DNA of 64,000 nt from JABWBD01 sp040768665 (lineage in GTDB: Bacteria > Planctomycetota > Planctomycetia > Pirellulales > Thermoguttaceae): the NCBI GenBank assembly GCA_040768665.1, contig JAXGMN010000062.1, forward strand, positions 1-64,000, written 5' to 3'. Positions within the stretch are counted from its first letter, which is position 1, and every line of letters begins with the position of its first letter. This document shows positions 42,773 to 51,804 of this stretch, in pieces. The translations under genes were made by a program, and so were the position numbers. Under the pieces are notes generated by a model, which ran no database searches, was not told the origin of the DNA, and saw nothing but the letters and a program-made list of their open reading frames with translations.

Positions 42773-43906
42773 ATGCGACGATCCAAAAAGCAGAGCGGCG
42801 CCAGCCTCGACTCGCTGCTGGACACGATGACCAACGTGGTCGGCATCCTCGTGATCATGCTGACCGTCACCCAGCTTGGCGTGGGCGATGCCGTCAAGCG
42901 AATCAGCGCCGGCGACCAGGTCGATCCCGAGGTGCTGGAAGCCGCGAAGAAGGAGCTACTGAAGCTCGAGCTCGTCAAGAACGAACTGGTCAAGCGGCTG
43001 AAGGCGCTGGTTTACAAGGAAGGGTTCGATATCGCCGCCGAGCTTCGCCGTCTGAAGGCGGAGTTGGCAAGCGCCAAGGCCAACGTGGCGGCGCTGGCCG
43101 ACAAACGCGAGCAGCGCGTCCGACAGGCGGAGATGGAGATGCAGCGGCTGCTGGAGGAGGCCAAGCGGGTTCTCGAGGAGCAGAAAAAGAAAGAGGAAGA
43201 GCTGATCACGAAGATCACCGCCGGCAATGCCGAGCTGGCGACGCTGCGTGCCCGGTTGGAGGACCGTCCGGTGCAGGAGGCGCCGCCGCCCAAGGTGGTC
43301 CACCTGCCGAATCCTCGCCCGGCTCCCGAAGGAAGCGAGCCGGTGACGTTCCTCTGCCGCGAGGGGCGGGTCATGCACGTCGACGCCGAGAACTACCAGG
43401 ACCGAGGCCAGAAGCTGGCCAACTTCATTGTCAACCGCAGGAAGCTCGGCACGGATCCGGCGGCCGGGATCGACGGCAAGGTGCTGGCCGAGGAGTTCAA
43501 CCGGGCATCGTCGATCCGCGATCGCAACTTCGATGTCAATCTCGAGGTCCAGGGCCGGTATCCGAGGCTGGTGCTGAAGCGCCGCGGCGACGGGGGAGAC
43601 ACGCTGGAACAGCTCCAGCGGTCGGGCTCCAGGTACGAGCAGGAGATCCGCCGCTTGCCGCCCGACAAGTTCTACCTGCAGTTTCTCGTCTGGCCCGACA
43701 GTTTTGAAACGTACCTCGCGGCCCGCCAGATCGCCTCCGACCGGGGCCTGCCGGCCGGCTGGAGCGCGACGACGATGCAGGGGGAGTATTCGATTCCGCT
43801 GGGCGGCGATATCCGCTGCGGTCCTCCTCCGCCTCCGCCGCCCAAGACCTCGACTCCGGCACCAGCGACGCCCGCGAGGAAACCGCCGATGGACGTCGTC
43901 GACTGA
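42773..43906 (+). CDS. ExbD/TolR-like subunit with coiled coil, second
   Basis: A 377-residue protein starting 3 bases after the previous stop. The N-terminal segment D-S-L-L-D-T-M-T-N-V-V-G-I-L-V-I-M-L-T-V-T-Q is a membrane helix preceded by Asp, as in ExbD/TolR. Residues 50-165 form a Lys/Glu-rich coiled coil, 190-340 a mixed periplasmic domain (F-L-C-R-E-G-R-V, Y-L-Q-F-L-V-W-P-D-S-F-E-T-Y-L-A-A-R), and the end is a polyproline tail. Two different ExbD-like proteins with one channel suggest a heteromeric stalk. Confidence 0.75.
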   Translation: MRRSKKQSGASLDSLLDTMTNVVGILVIMLTVTQLGVGDAVKRISAGDQVDPEVLEAAKKELLKLELVKNELVKRLKALVYKEGFDIAAELRRLKAELASAKANVAALADKREQRVRQAEMEMQRLLEEAKRVLEEQKKKEEELITKITAGNAELATLRARLEDRPVQEAPPPKVVHLPNPRPAPEGSEPVTFLCREGRVMHVDAENYQDRGQKLANFIVNRRKLGTDPAAGIDGKVLAEEFNRASSIRDRNFDVNLEVQGRYPRLVLKRRGDGGDTLEQLQRSGSRYEQEIRRLPPDKFYLQFLVWPDSFETYLAARQIASDRGLPAGWSATTMQGEYSIPLGGDIRCGPPPPPPPKTSTPAPATPARKPPMDVVD

Positions 43907-43938
43907 GGCCGATGCCGGGACGGGAAACCTTGAGGCGA

Positions 43939-44250
43939 CTACCGGTTCAGCGCATCGGCCGGCACAACGCCGCGTTTCTGCAGTTCGCGGGCCATCCGTG
44001 CAATGGCACGCGCGACGCGCCGGGCGGTCCGTTCGTCCATGTTCTTCACCGGACCGCCTACCGTGCTGCTCTCGAGGATCTTGTCGACGACGCGGCTGGC
44101 CTGCTCCATCAGGTCGGTCGGCCATTCGTCGGGGTTCTCCATCGCCGCCCAGAAGTCCTCGCAGGCGGCGGCGAGCCGCTGTTTCATCGTTCCCTCGTGG
44201 GACGACAGGATCCACGCCGCTCGGTTGATATGCCAGATCTGAGCAACCAC
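43939..44250 (-). CDS. small helical hypothetical protein
   Basis: The 103-residue product is alpha-helical, with an acidic centre (F-W-A-A-M-E-N-P-D-E-W-P-T-D-L-M-E-Q-A) and a basic C-terminus (R-T-A-R-R-V-A-R-A-I-A-R-M-A-R-E-L-Q-K-R). The GTG at 44250 was chosen because GAGGAA stands just upstream; the frame is open to a TTG at 44286. It converges on the channel operon. Family unknown. Confidence 0.55.
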   Translation of the reverse strand: MVAQIWHINRAAWILSSHEGTMKQRLAAACEDFWAAMENPDEWPTDLMEQASRVVDKILESSTVGGPVKNMDERTARRVARAIARMARELQKRGVVPADALNR

Positions 44251-44286
44251 GCCAGTTCCTCGTTGAGAATCGAACCTTAGCCGCAA

Positions 44287-44788
44287 TTCGACGATTGAAC
44301 ACTCGCCGCAATACCGGAGCTTCGCGAAGGCGACTTTCTCGCGCTCGCGGCCAGATTATGTAAATGAGAAGAATATCCGTGGGGATGACGGCGACCTCTG
44401 TGAAAACGATTCACGAGGCCACCATCCAAGCAAAGACGAGCAGTCAACCCGACATGTCTGATCTCCTTCAAACCGAGCCCTTGCCCAGAACGCTCGGCTG
44501 CCCCTATCGAACCAATATATACGCACTTTGCGAAAGCCGTCAACACCCCCGCTGGGCGCGGAAAAGTGGGGCTGTGCGTCGTCAGTACGGATCGGGTAGT
44601 CCGCGGGGAACGGTTCTGGTAGCCTGGGGATAGCCTAAGACCTAAGAGCCTATGCCAAAACCTCGCAAGGAGAAGGGGACAGGCATATTTTGGTCGGAAG
44701 ACTCCGCAAAATGAGCCAGCCCCCGACGATTTTGGGATAGGCTCTACGGCAAACAGACGCCCCCCAACTGGACAGCAGGAATAAGCCA
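44287..44788. other. 502-bp gap with one palindromic element
   Basis: Nothing gene-like in 44287-44640. The GGGGAC-core element occupies 44645-44745 and the sulfatase ribosome site follows. Confidence 0.6.
44645..44745. repeat. palindromic element, GGGGAC-core family
   Basis: Arms AGAGCCTATGCCAAAACC / GATTTTGGGATAGGCTCT with mismatches; inner GGGGACAGGCATATTTTG against GCAAAATGAGCCAGCCCCC. Closest to the element at 22700. Confidence 0.9.
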
Positions 44789-46207
44789 ATGCTCCACCGC
44801 GCGTTTCCAAACATGATCCTGGCGTTCACCGCGATAGCAGGGATGGCCCCTCTGGCAAGGGCTGGGGATTCTCCGGCGAAGAACGTCGTCCTTTACGTCG
44901 TCGACGATTTGGGGTTCCAACTGGGTTGCTACGGCGACCCGGTGGTGAAGTCGCCGCATTTGGACCGGCTTGCGGCGGAAGGCACTCGGTTCACCCGCGC
45001 ATTCTGTACCACTGCAAGCTGTAGCGCCAGCCGCTCGGTTATCCTGAGCGGACGGCAGAATCATGCCAACGGCCAATACGGCCACGCCCACGGCTACAAC
45101 CACTTTTCGAGTTTCGATTCGATCCAATCGCTGCCGGTCGTGCTGACCGGTGGCGGGTACCGCACGTGTTCGATCGGCAAGTACCACGTCGCACCGGAAG
45201 AGGTGTACCATTTCGAGCGCTACGCAAACGAGGGGATCGGCGGCGCGAGAAACAGCGTGCGCATGGCAGACAACGCCAGGCAATATATTGAGGAGAAGGA
45301 CGACCGTCCGTTTTTCCTCTACATCTGCACGAGCGACCCGCATCGCGGCGGCGGCCCGGGGGAATTCGGCAATCCCAAGGGATCGAAAAGCTACCCGGGC
45401 GTTACGCCGGTCGAGTACCGTCCCGAAAGAGTGCCGGTGCCCGAGTGGCTTCCGGACATTCCGGAGACCCGGCAGGAACTGGCCGAGTATTACCAGGCGG
45501 TTTCACGGATCGACCAGGGGATCGGCCGGCTTGTCGAGGTCTTGAAGGAAACGGGACACTGGGACGACACCTTGATCCTCTTCCTGAGCGACAACGGACC
45601 GCCCTTCGCCGGCGCCAAGACCACGCTCTACGAGCCCGGCATGCACTTGCCGCTCATCGTCCGCCATCCGCGGCAGAAGCAGCGGGGCATTACGACCGAC
45701 GCCATGGTGACCTGGGCGGACCTGATGCCGACGATTCTCGACTATGCGGGTGTTGCGCCGCCAAAAGGCGATCGGCTCGACGGCCGGTCGTTTCTGGCTG
45801 TTTTGGAACAGGAAAGCCCCGACGGCTGGGACGAGGTTTATGCCTCCCACACGTTTCACGAGATCACGATGTACTATCCGATGCGCGTGATCCGCACGGA
45901 CCGCTACAAGTACATTCTCAATCTCGCCCATCCGTTGCCGTATCCATTCGCGTCGGACCTCCACGCGTCGCTCACCTGGCAGGGACTTCTTAAGCGAGGG
46001 ATCCCGCGTTACGGCAAACGAACCGTGGATGCTTACCTCCATCGTCCGCGACACGAACTCTACGATCTGAGGGACGACCCGCACGAGATCCGAAACCTGG
46101 CCGAAAGCCCCGACCACGCGGACGTCCTGTCCGACTTGCAGGCGAAGCTCAAGGCGTGGCAGGAGCGCACGAAGGATCCGTGGGTGGTCAAGTACCGGTA
46201 CGAGTGA
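44789..46207 (+). CDS. secreted sulfatase, heparan N-sulfatase-like
   Basis: Type I sulfatase that would hydrolyse sulfate from a sulfated glycan outside the cytoplasm. A signal peptide (residues 1-26) is followed by the metal-binding V-V-D-D-L-G-F, and the formylglycine site is C-S-A-S-R-S-V-I-L-S-G near residue 77; its Ala at position three (C-x-A-x-R) and the surrounding T-A-S-C-S-A-S-R are typical of the N-sulfoglucosamine sulfohydrolase branch. S-I-G-K-Y-H-V, F-L-S-D-N-G-P-P-F and a C-terminal Y-D-L-R-D-D-P-H-E-I complete the fold at 472 residues. It needs a formylglycine-generating or anaerobic maturase enzyme, not in this window. CAGGAA precedes the ATG. Confidence 0.92.
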   Translation: MLHRAFPNMILAFTAIAGMAPLARAGDSPAKNVVLYVVDDLGFQLGCYGDPVVKSPHLDRLAAEGTRFTRAFCTTASCSASRSVILSGRQNHANGQYGHAHGYNHFSSFDSIQSLPVVLTGGGYRTCSIGKYHVAPEEVYHFERYANEGIGGARNSVRMADNARQYIEEKDDRPFFLYICTSDPHRGGGPGEFGNPKGSKSYPGVTPVEYRPERVPVPEWLPDIPETRQELAEYYQAVSRIDQGIGRLVEVLKETGHWDDTLILFLSDNGPPFAGAKTTLYEPGMHLPLIVRHPRQKQRGITTDAMVTWADLMPTILDYAGVAPPKGDRLDGRSFLAVLEQESPDGWDEVYASHTFHEITMYYPMRVIRTDRYKYILNLAHPLPYPFASDLHASLTWQGLLKRGIPRYGKRTVDAYLHRPRHELYDLRDDPHEIRNLAESPDHADVLSDLQAKLKAWQERTKDPWVVKYRYE

Positions 46208-46245
46208 CACCATCGACAACCCGGGCCAAGAAGAAAGGCTCAACC

Positions 46246-48282
46246 ATGAGAAGATTGCTTTACGTGCCGGCGATCGTCGTGCTCGCATGGGTGGCGGATG
46301 CCGCGTCCGCGCAAGTCGGGTCGCCGGCGGAGGAGCTTATCCGGCGGGCCGGCAACTCCGATAGCGACGCCCAGCGGCTGACGCTTCTCAAACAGCTCCG
46401 CGCGCTGGACGAACTCAGCCCGGCCATGGCGGCCGACGCCGACAAGCTTATTGCGTTCGTCGATCGATGGGTCGAGGGCAAGAATCTCCACTTCTACAGC
46501 AGGGAGGTCTCCAAAAAGCAGGACGTAGACATCGGGATCGACGCATCGTCGCCCTTGTATCCCCTGACCTGGCTCTACCGTGGCCGGGCCGTGTTGACGC
46601 TGGTGCTCCAAAACGGCAATCTGTGGAGCTATCCGGAACGGCGGCGGGAGTGGTTTGGGATTGCCCGCCGCTTTTTCGAAAAGGCCCACGAGGCGTTCCC
46701 CGAAAACCGGGTCGCGCGGATGTACTTGGGAGAAGGCATCCCTTGGACCCGGGATTGGGAGCCCGTGGCCACGGCCCCGGACTGGGCCGCGCGGCAGCGT
46801 ATCGGCCTGGAAGGGCTGGCCGACATCATCCAGTGGTGGCTCGATCACCGGCAGCAGGCCACCGGCGAGTTCGGAGGCGGTTGGGGCGACGATTGCGAGA
46901 TGTGGCGGTGGTGGGCGCCGGTGCTGGTCGGGTTCGAAGACCCCGCAATCCGCCGCGGACAGGCGCGATTCTCCGAGGCCCTCCTCAGCCAGCCGCACAT
47001 GGCCGGCGGCTACATGTCCGGCATGACCGACGTGGAGCACAGCGCCGAGGACTCCACCGACGCCATCCTGCCCATGATGCACCTGGAGCCGGACAACCCG
47101 GTCTGGCAGCGCCGGGCGCTGCGGCTGGCCGAGCTGATGGCGTCGCTCTGGACGGGGCGGAACGAGCGTGGGTTTGTCCAGTTCAAGAGCACATATTTCA
47201 CCGTGGACCGGGTCCACGAGGATCCGCGGAAGGCATGCGACACGCCCTACCACGTGCGAGCGGTCCTGCCGGCGATGCTCTACTGGCTTCGCAGCGGCGA
47301 CGCGCGGGTCGGACGGGTGATGGCCGACTGGATGAGCACCTGGGTCGACGCCGCCGAGCGGAGCGAGAACGGCAAGCCGGCGGGAGTTCTTCCGGCGGCG
47401 CTGCACTGGCCGGAAGGAACGATCGGCGGATTGTCGCCCGCCTGGTGGGACCCGCAGAACCACGGCGAGCCGACGCTCTACCAGTGGCCCAGCGCCATGG
47501 GCGGGCTGACCGACGCGTTGCTGCTCACCTATCACCTTACCGGCGACGAGAAATACTTGGCCCCCATCCGATCGATGGCGCGGATCGCGATGCGCGATGC
47601 CAAAGAGCCCGCCGACCAAAAAGCGCCGCCGGGCAGCGAAGCGTGGTGCGCCGCACGGCTCGGTTTCCTGCGGGGGACTTTGTCGAAATATCGGCTGTTG
47701 ACGGGCGACGACTCCTTCGATCGCTTTCTGGGAGGGAAGAAATCGCCCGTGTTGCACTTCCGGCTGACGGGCAATCGAGGTCCCCTGGTGGCCGCACTCG
47801 GCGACGCCGCCACGGCTTTCTCGTACAACTTCGAGCGTTACACGAGCGAGGTCCGCTACACGGATCGGGTGCTGCGCTTCCCTGCCGTGTTTCAGGGCGA
47901 GGTGCGTCTGGCCGAGCCCAAGTTCCCGGTGTGCACGCCCGATCCCGAGCTGCTGTATTCCACCGTGACGGGCGATCCCGGCGGCTCCGGCTCATTCCCG
48001 CTCAACGCGGTGCGGTGGCAGACGCCGCCGCGTGAGATCGCCGCGCTGGTGACGCACAGCGATCCGCGCCGCTTCGAAGCGGAACTGTTCCACTTCGGCC
48101 GAGCGCCGCGATCGATGGGGGCTGAGCTGTATCTGCTCAAGCCTGGACAGTACCGGCTGACGCTGAGTTGCGGCGCCGGCAGGCTTGAGGAGTCGACGGC
48201 GACCTTTTCCGGTCCAAGGACGCAGGTGAAGTTCACATTGCCGTCTCGGCAGTTGTGCCGGCTGACGCTTGCGCCCCGATAA
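46246..48282 (+). CDS. secreted predicted alpha/alpha-barrel protein of a glycan locus
   Basis: A 678-residue exported protein of unknown reaction. The ATG at 46246, after AAGAAAGG, begins a signal peptide (L-L-Y-V-P-A-I-V-V-L-A-W-V-A-D-A-A-S-A). Residues 75-500 are helical with aromatic-rich loops typical of (alpha/alpha) barrels in glycoside hydrolases and lyases: W-W-L-D-H-R, G-G-G-W-G-D-D-C-E-M-W-R-W-W-A-P-V, M-T-D-V-E-H-S-A-E-D-S-T-D, W-W-D-P-Q-N-H-G-E-P-T-L-Y-Q-W-P. The C-terminal 150 residues look like beta-sandwich. It sits between two sulfatases, 38 bases after the first, which suggests action on the same sulfated polymer. Confidence 0.75.
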   Translation: MRRLLYVPAIVVLAWVADAASAQVGSPAEELIRRAGNSDSDAQRLTLLKQLRALDELSPAMAADADKLIAFVDRWVEGKNLHFYSREVSKKQDVDIGIDASSPLYPLTWLYRGRAVLTLVLQNGNLWSYPERRREWFGIARRFFEKAHEAFPENRVARMYLGEGIPWTRDWEPVATAPDWAARQRIGLEGLADIIQWWLDHRQQATGEFGGGWGDDCEMWRWWAPVLVGFEDPAIRRGQARFSEALLSQPHMAGGYMSGMTDVEHSAEDSTDAILPMMHLEPDNPVWQRRALRLAELMASLWTGRNERGFVQFKSTYFTVDRVHEDPRKACDTPYHVRAVLPAMLYWLRSGDARVGRVMADWMSTWVDAAERSENGKPAGVLPAALHWPEGTIGGLSPAWWDPQNHGEPTLYQWPSAMGGLTDALLLTYHLTGDEKYLAPIRSMARIAMRDAKEPADQKAPPGSEAWCAARLGFLRGTLSKYRLLTGDDSFDRFLGGKKSPVLHFRLTGNRGPLVAALGDAATAFSYNFERYTSEVRYTDRVLRFPAVFQGEVRLAEPKFPVCTPDPELLYSTVTGDPGGSGSFPLNAVRWQTPPREIAALVTHSDPRRFEAELFHFGRAPRSMGAELYLLKPGQYRLTLSCGAGRLEESTATFSGPRTQVKFTLPSRQLCRLTLAPR

Positions 48283-48384
48283 GAGGCTTTCCCTGCGATC
48301 CGCGAACGGCCAACGCGTGCACGGTTTGCGGGCGGGCCGTGCGCGAACGCACTTGTACGCTGGGTGGGTGAAAACTGAGTGGTT

Positions 48385-48575
48385 CGATCGGCTGAATCGA
48401 CCTCCGGTTCTGTTCCACCGATTTCTTCATCCGTGCCCCGGCTTTGCCATCCGTGCTACTTTGTCCTTGAGTTGTTCTGATAGCACGGATGGCAAGGCCG
48501 GGGCACGGATGAAAATGAGGAAGAAAAATGGAAACCCAGCAAGCCGATCGTATGCCCCCGTTTTCACCTCCCCAC
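48385..48575. repeat. palindromic repeat CATCCGTGCC..., copy 2
   Basis: Core 48428-48511. About 180 bases including flanks are the inverted homologue of 35994-36175. Confidence 0.85.
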
Positions 48576-48663
48576 TTGTACGCCGGCGGCTTGCACCGGG
48601 TGTCCGGATGCGTCATGATCGGGCGTAGCGGAGCATGGTTTCCTCGCGACATCCTTCGCCCGC

Positions 48664-48774
48664 GGGGCGGAAGAGAGGGAGACAGGTCCCTGTTTTCGGC
48701 CACTGGTTTTGGAGCCGAAATGCGTCGACCGGCCGAAAAAGGGACCAATGCCCGGCCATGAGCGTGAACGTTTA
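48664..48774. repeat. GTAACCGTT-type element lacking its left end
   Basis: GGGAGACAGGTCCCTGTTTT and AAAAAGGGACCAATGCCC pair; the right end GTGAACGTTTAC is at 48763-48774. The left terminal repeat is absent and the core is more degenerate than at 51805. Confidence 0.75.
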
Positions 48775-48812
48775 CGTGTTTTCCACCAGCAGATTCGCTT
48801 GGGGAGTGAACC

Positions 48813-50213
48813 ATGATCGGCAGAAAGAAGTGGCGTGAGGAGTGCGGGCGCGGCGTCCTGCCTTGCGCGGTGGTCGTCCCGTTGGTCGTTGCCGGGTTGC
48901 AGATGTTCGTGCCGTCGCGATTGGCCCGCGCCGCGGAGACGATCCCAGTCGGTGTGGCGAATGTGGACATCACGCCGGAGACGCCCGTCCGGATGTACGG
49001 TTATGCAGCGCGGAAGACGGAGTCGGAAGGTATTGCGGGGCGGTTGAAGGCCGCGGCCCTGGCCATTGGGTGCGACGAGGGCGAGGGACCGGCCGTGCTT
49101 CTTACGGTCGACTGCGGCGCCGTGCCGGCGGAACTGCGGGCGGAGGTTCTCCGCCGCGTCCAACAGAAATGGCCGATCAAGCCCGAGCGATTCATGCTCT
49201 CGAACTCGCACAACCATTCGGGACCCAATCTGAAGGGGAGAGAAGGGATGGAGGGGCTGGAGGCCGAACACCTGACTCGCTACGCCGAGCAGTTGACCAG
49301 TCGTCTGGAGAAGGTCGTGCTCGAGGCCTTGTCGTCGCGTCAAGCGGGGCACCTGGCCTGGACGCAGGGTTCCGTTGGGTTCGCGGCCAACCGGCGCGTT
49401 CTGAAGGATGGAAAGTGGACCGGCTTCGGCGCGGTGCCGGACGCCCCGGCGGACCACAGCCTGCCGCTGTTGCGTGTGACGGATGCCGGGGGAAAGCCGA
49501 TCGCGGTGGTCGTCAACTACGCCTGCCATAACACAACCTTGCGGGGAAATTTCAAGCAGATCCACGGCGATTGGGCGGCCTGCGCCCGGGAAGCGATCGA
49601 AGGCGACCACCCAGGCGTCGTCTCGATGGTGACGATTGGCTGCGGAGCCGATTCCGATCCTTGCCCGCACGGCACCGTCGAATTGTGCCAGCAGCACGGC
49701 CGTGCGCTGGCCGACGAGGTGAAGCGGCTCATGTCCGGGCCGTTCAAACCGATTCAGCCCAAGCTGACCACCCGGCGGACGACGCTGGAGATTCCGTACT
49801 GCGAAGTCCCTTCGCTTGAGGAGCTCCGGCAGCTTGCAGACAAGTCGTATCGAGTCGGGTCTCTGCTGAGGATGATTGAGCGGGGCGAGACGCCACCTGC
49901 CTCGAAGAGCTACGAGATGTTTGCCTGGACCTTCGGCGGGGATCTGACCATGGTGTTCTTGCCCGACGAGGTTGTCGTCGATTACGCGCTGCGTCTGAAG
50001 CGTGAACTGGACGGCAGCCGGCTCTGGATCAACGCCTACAGCAATGACGTGTCGGGATACGTCGTCTCGAAGCGCCTGATCGAAGAGGGCGGGTACGAGG
50101 CGCGAAACTCGCACAGCTCGACGGTTTCCTATGGTCGCCCGGAACGGGTCCAGCCGGCAATCGAGGATCGGATCGTCGAGGCGGTGAAAGCGATGCTCGG
50201 TCGCCCGAATTGA
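48813..50213 (+). CDS. secreted neutral ceramidase-like amidase
   Basis: Resembles the N-terminal catalytic domain of neutral/alkaline non-lysosomal ceramidases. After a basic start and a membrane-spanning signal (residues 16-40) come V-G-V-A-N-V-D-I-T-P-E-T-P-V-R-M-Y-G-Y, S-N-S-H-N-H-S-G-P (Zn-binding histidines), V-V-N-Y-A-C-H-N-T-T-L and Y-S-N-D-V-S-G-Y-V. The 466 residues lack the C-terminal immunoglobulin-like domain of full ceramidases. In planctomycetes such proteins occur in sugar-degradation loci, so the substrate may be an N-acyl sugar or lipid rather than ceramide; that is inference. Confidence 0.82.
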   Translation: MIGRKKWREECGRGVLPCAVVVPLVVAGLQMFVPSRLARAAETIPVGVANVDITPETPVRMYGYAARKTESEGIAGRLKAAALAIGCDEGEGPAVLLTVDCGAVPAELRAEVLRRVQQKWPIKPERFMLSNSHNHSGPNLKGREGMEGLEAEHLTRYAEQLTSRLEKVVLEALSSRQAGHLAWTQGSVGFAANRRVLKDGKWTGFGAVPDAPADHSLPLLRVTDAGGKPIAVVVNYACHNTTLRGNFKQIHGDWAACAREAIEGDHPGVVSMVTIGCGADSDPCPHGTVELCQQHGRALADEVKRLMSGPFKPIQPKLTTRRTTLEIPYCEVPSLEELRQLADKSYRVGSLLRMIERGETPPASKSYEMFAWTFGGDLTMVFLPDEVVVDYALRLKRELDGSRLWINAYSNDVSGYVVSKRLIEEGGYEARNSHSSTVSYGRPERVQPAIEDRIVEAVKAMLGRPN

Positions 50214-50222
50214 CCGTAGGCG

Positions 50223-50338
50223 CCGTTCAGGAATTCGTTGTGCAATTCGGTGTGGAGCACATCTCAATCTGCCCCAGGAAACAAGGGGTGGATTGAAATC
50301 CACCCTACAATCATTGACCAACTTATTATCGAACGGGA
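50223..50338. repeat. palindromic repeat with GGATTGAAATCCACC centre, copy 2
   Basis: Matches 40199-40338 (GTGCAATTCGGTGTGGAGCA, GGTGGATTGAAATCCACCCT, ATTGACCAACTT) but has only one of the two inner hairpins. It lies between the amidase stop and the second sulfatase. Confidence 0.85.
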
Positions 50339-50384
50339 CCGTACGCCGGGAGCCTTGTTTGAAAACCGTGGGGAGGAAATCGCC

Positions 50385-51737
50385 ATGTACCGTTTGTCCG
50401 CGTTGGCAGCGCTGTTGATGTTCGGCGGGTCCGTCTTGGCGCAGGCCGGGGAGGAGCCTGGCAGGCCAAACATCGTATTCATCATGGCCGATGACCTCGG
50501 CTGGGCCGATGTTGCCTTTCACGGCGGCAACGCTCCGACACCGCACCTCGATCGGCTTGCGCGCGAGGGCCTGGAATTGGGGCAACACTATGTCGCCCCC
50601 GTTTGCAGCCCGACGCGTACCGGTCTGATGACCGGGCGGTGCTGGAGCCGGTTTGGCGTGACGAGCCCGCAGAACACGCGGGCTCTTCCCTGGGACACTG
50701 TCACGCTGCCGGGGGCTCTCAAACAGGTCGGCTACGACACGTGCCTTACCGGCAAGTGGCACCTCGGGTCGCTGCCGGAATGGGGGCCGAATCATTTCGG
50801 CTTCGATCACTCGTACGGATCGCTTGCCGGCGGCGTCAGCCCTTGGAACCACCGTTACAAGAAAGGCCCCTACAGCCAGACCTGGCATCGCAACGAAGAA
50901 CTGCTGGAAGAATTGGGACACGTGACCGATTTGATCGCCGCGGAGGCGGCCGGCTGGATCGAGAGCCGCGGCGGGGCGCCCTTTTTTCTCTATGTGCCGT
51001 TCACGGCCGTCCATCTGCCGATCAAGGAGCCGGAGGAGTGGCTTCGGCGGGTGCCCGAGTCGATCCGCGGCGACGTACCGCGACATTATGCCGCGTGCGT
51101 GATGCATTTGGATGACGCTGTCGGCCGGATTCTCGCCGCGCTGGAGAAGAAGGGGAAGCGCGACAACACGCTCGTCGTATTCACCAGCGACAACGGCGGG
51201 AGCACGGTGGAGAACAACGATTTGAAATACCCGGATGACGACTGTCCCAACGGCAAGCTGACGGGCAACAACGCTCCACTGCGAGGCAGAAAGGGCGACC
51301 TTTACGAGGGCGGGACGCGGGTGCCGACCGTCGTTCGCTGGCCCGGGCGGGTGAAGCCGGGCAAGGTGGAAGACCCGGTGCAGATTACGGACTGGATGCC
51401 GACCTTTTGCTCGCTGGCCGGTTATCGGCCCTCGCGGGATCTGAAGTGGGACGGCACGGACATTTCGAGCCTGCTGGTTGGGCGGCAGGAAATTCCCGGG
51501 CGGCCGCTTTACGCCGCCGCTCCCGGGTGGCGGGCACGCTCGCTTCGGCTAGGAGATTGGAAGCTGATCGTCCACGAACGGGGGGAGGCTTGCAAGACAG
51601 AGCTCTTCCATATGGCGCGAGACCCGGGCGAGGCGAAGGACGTAGCAGGAGAGCAGCCGGATCAGGTGAAGCGACTGTCAGGCGTGCTGGACGAAGTTGC
51701 CGCGCGCGATCGGGATGCGGTGGTTGAGAAGCCGTAG
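50385..51737 (+). CDS. secreted arylsulfatase
   Basis: Type I sulfatase with signal peptide (Y-R-L-S-A-L-A-A-L-L-M-F-G-G-S-V-L-A-Q-A), metal ligands in I-M-A-D-D-L-G-W-A-D-V, and a canonical formylglycine site C-S-P-T-R-T-G-L-M-T-G near residue 74. K-W-H-L-G, F-T-S-D-N-G-G and a C-terminal D-W-K-L-I complete it at 450 residues. The start is the ATG at 50385 behind GGGGAGGAAA; frame upstream of it is repeat sequence. The C-x-P-x-R site and N-G-G differ from the first sulfatase, so the two probably attack different sulfate esters of the same material. Confidence 0.92.
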   Translation: MYRLSALAALLMFGGSVLAQAGEEPGRPNIVFIMADDLGWADVAFHGGNAPTPHLDRLAREGLELGQHYVAPVCSPTRTGLMTGRCWSRFGVTSPQNTRALPWDTVTLPGALKQVGYDTCLTGKWHLGSLPEWGPNHFGFDHSYGSLAGGVSPWNHRYKKGPYSQTWHRNEELLEELGHVTDLIAAEAAGWIESRGGAPFFLYVPFTAVHLPIKEPEEWLRRVPESIRGDVPRHYAACVMHLDDAVGRILAALEKKGKRDNTLVVFTSDNGGSTVENNDLKYPDDDCPNGKLTGNNAPLRGRKGDLYEGGTRVPTVVRWPGRVKPGKVEDPVQITDWMPTFCSLAGYRPSRDLKWDGTDISSLLVGRQEIPGRPLYAAAPGWRARSLRLGDWKLIVHERGEACKTELFHMARDPGEAKDVAGEQPDQVKRLSGVLDEVAARDRDAVVEKP

Positions 51738-51804
51738 GCCCTCGTTAGCGGCTTGCAAGTCGCCGGTTTCTATGTCATATTACGCGTTTTGTCGCTCGGC
51801 TCGG

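Larger units (their letters stand above)
48283..48812. other. 530-bp gap filled by two palindromic repeats
   Basis: The 48428-48511 and 48664-48774 elements and their flanks take up most of it; no coding frame is credible. Confidence 0.65.

Noticed and set aside
46240..47757. Minus-strand frame of 505 codons opposite the barrel protein
   Set aside because: The plus strand has a signal peptide and helical repeats; this frame is Arg/Pro-rich noise.
50212..50346. GACCGTA direct repeats around the palindrome at 50223 as a target duplication
   Set aside because: The left copy is separated from the element end by five bases, so it is not an exact border duplication.
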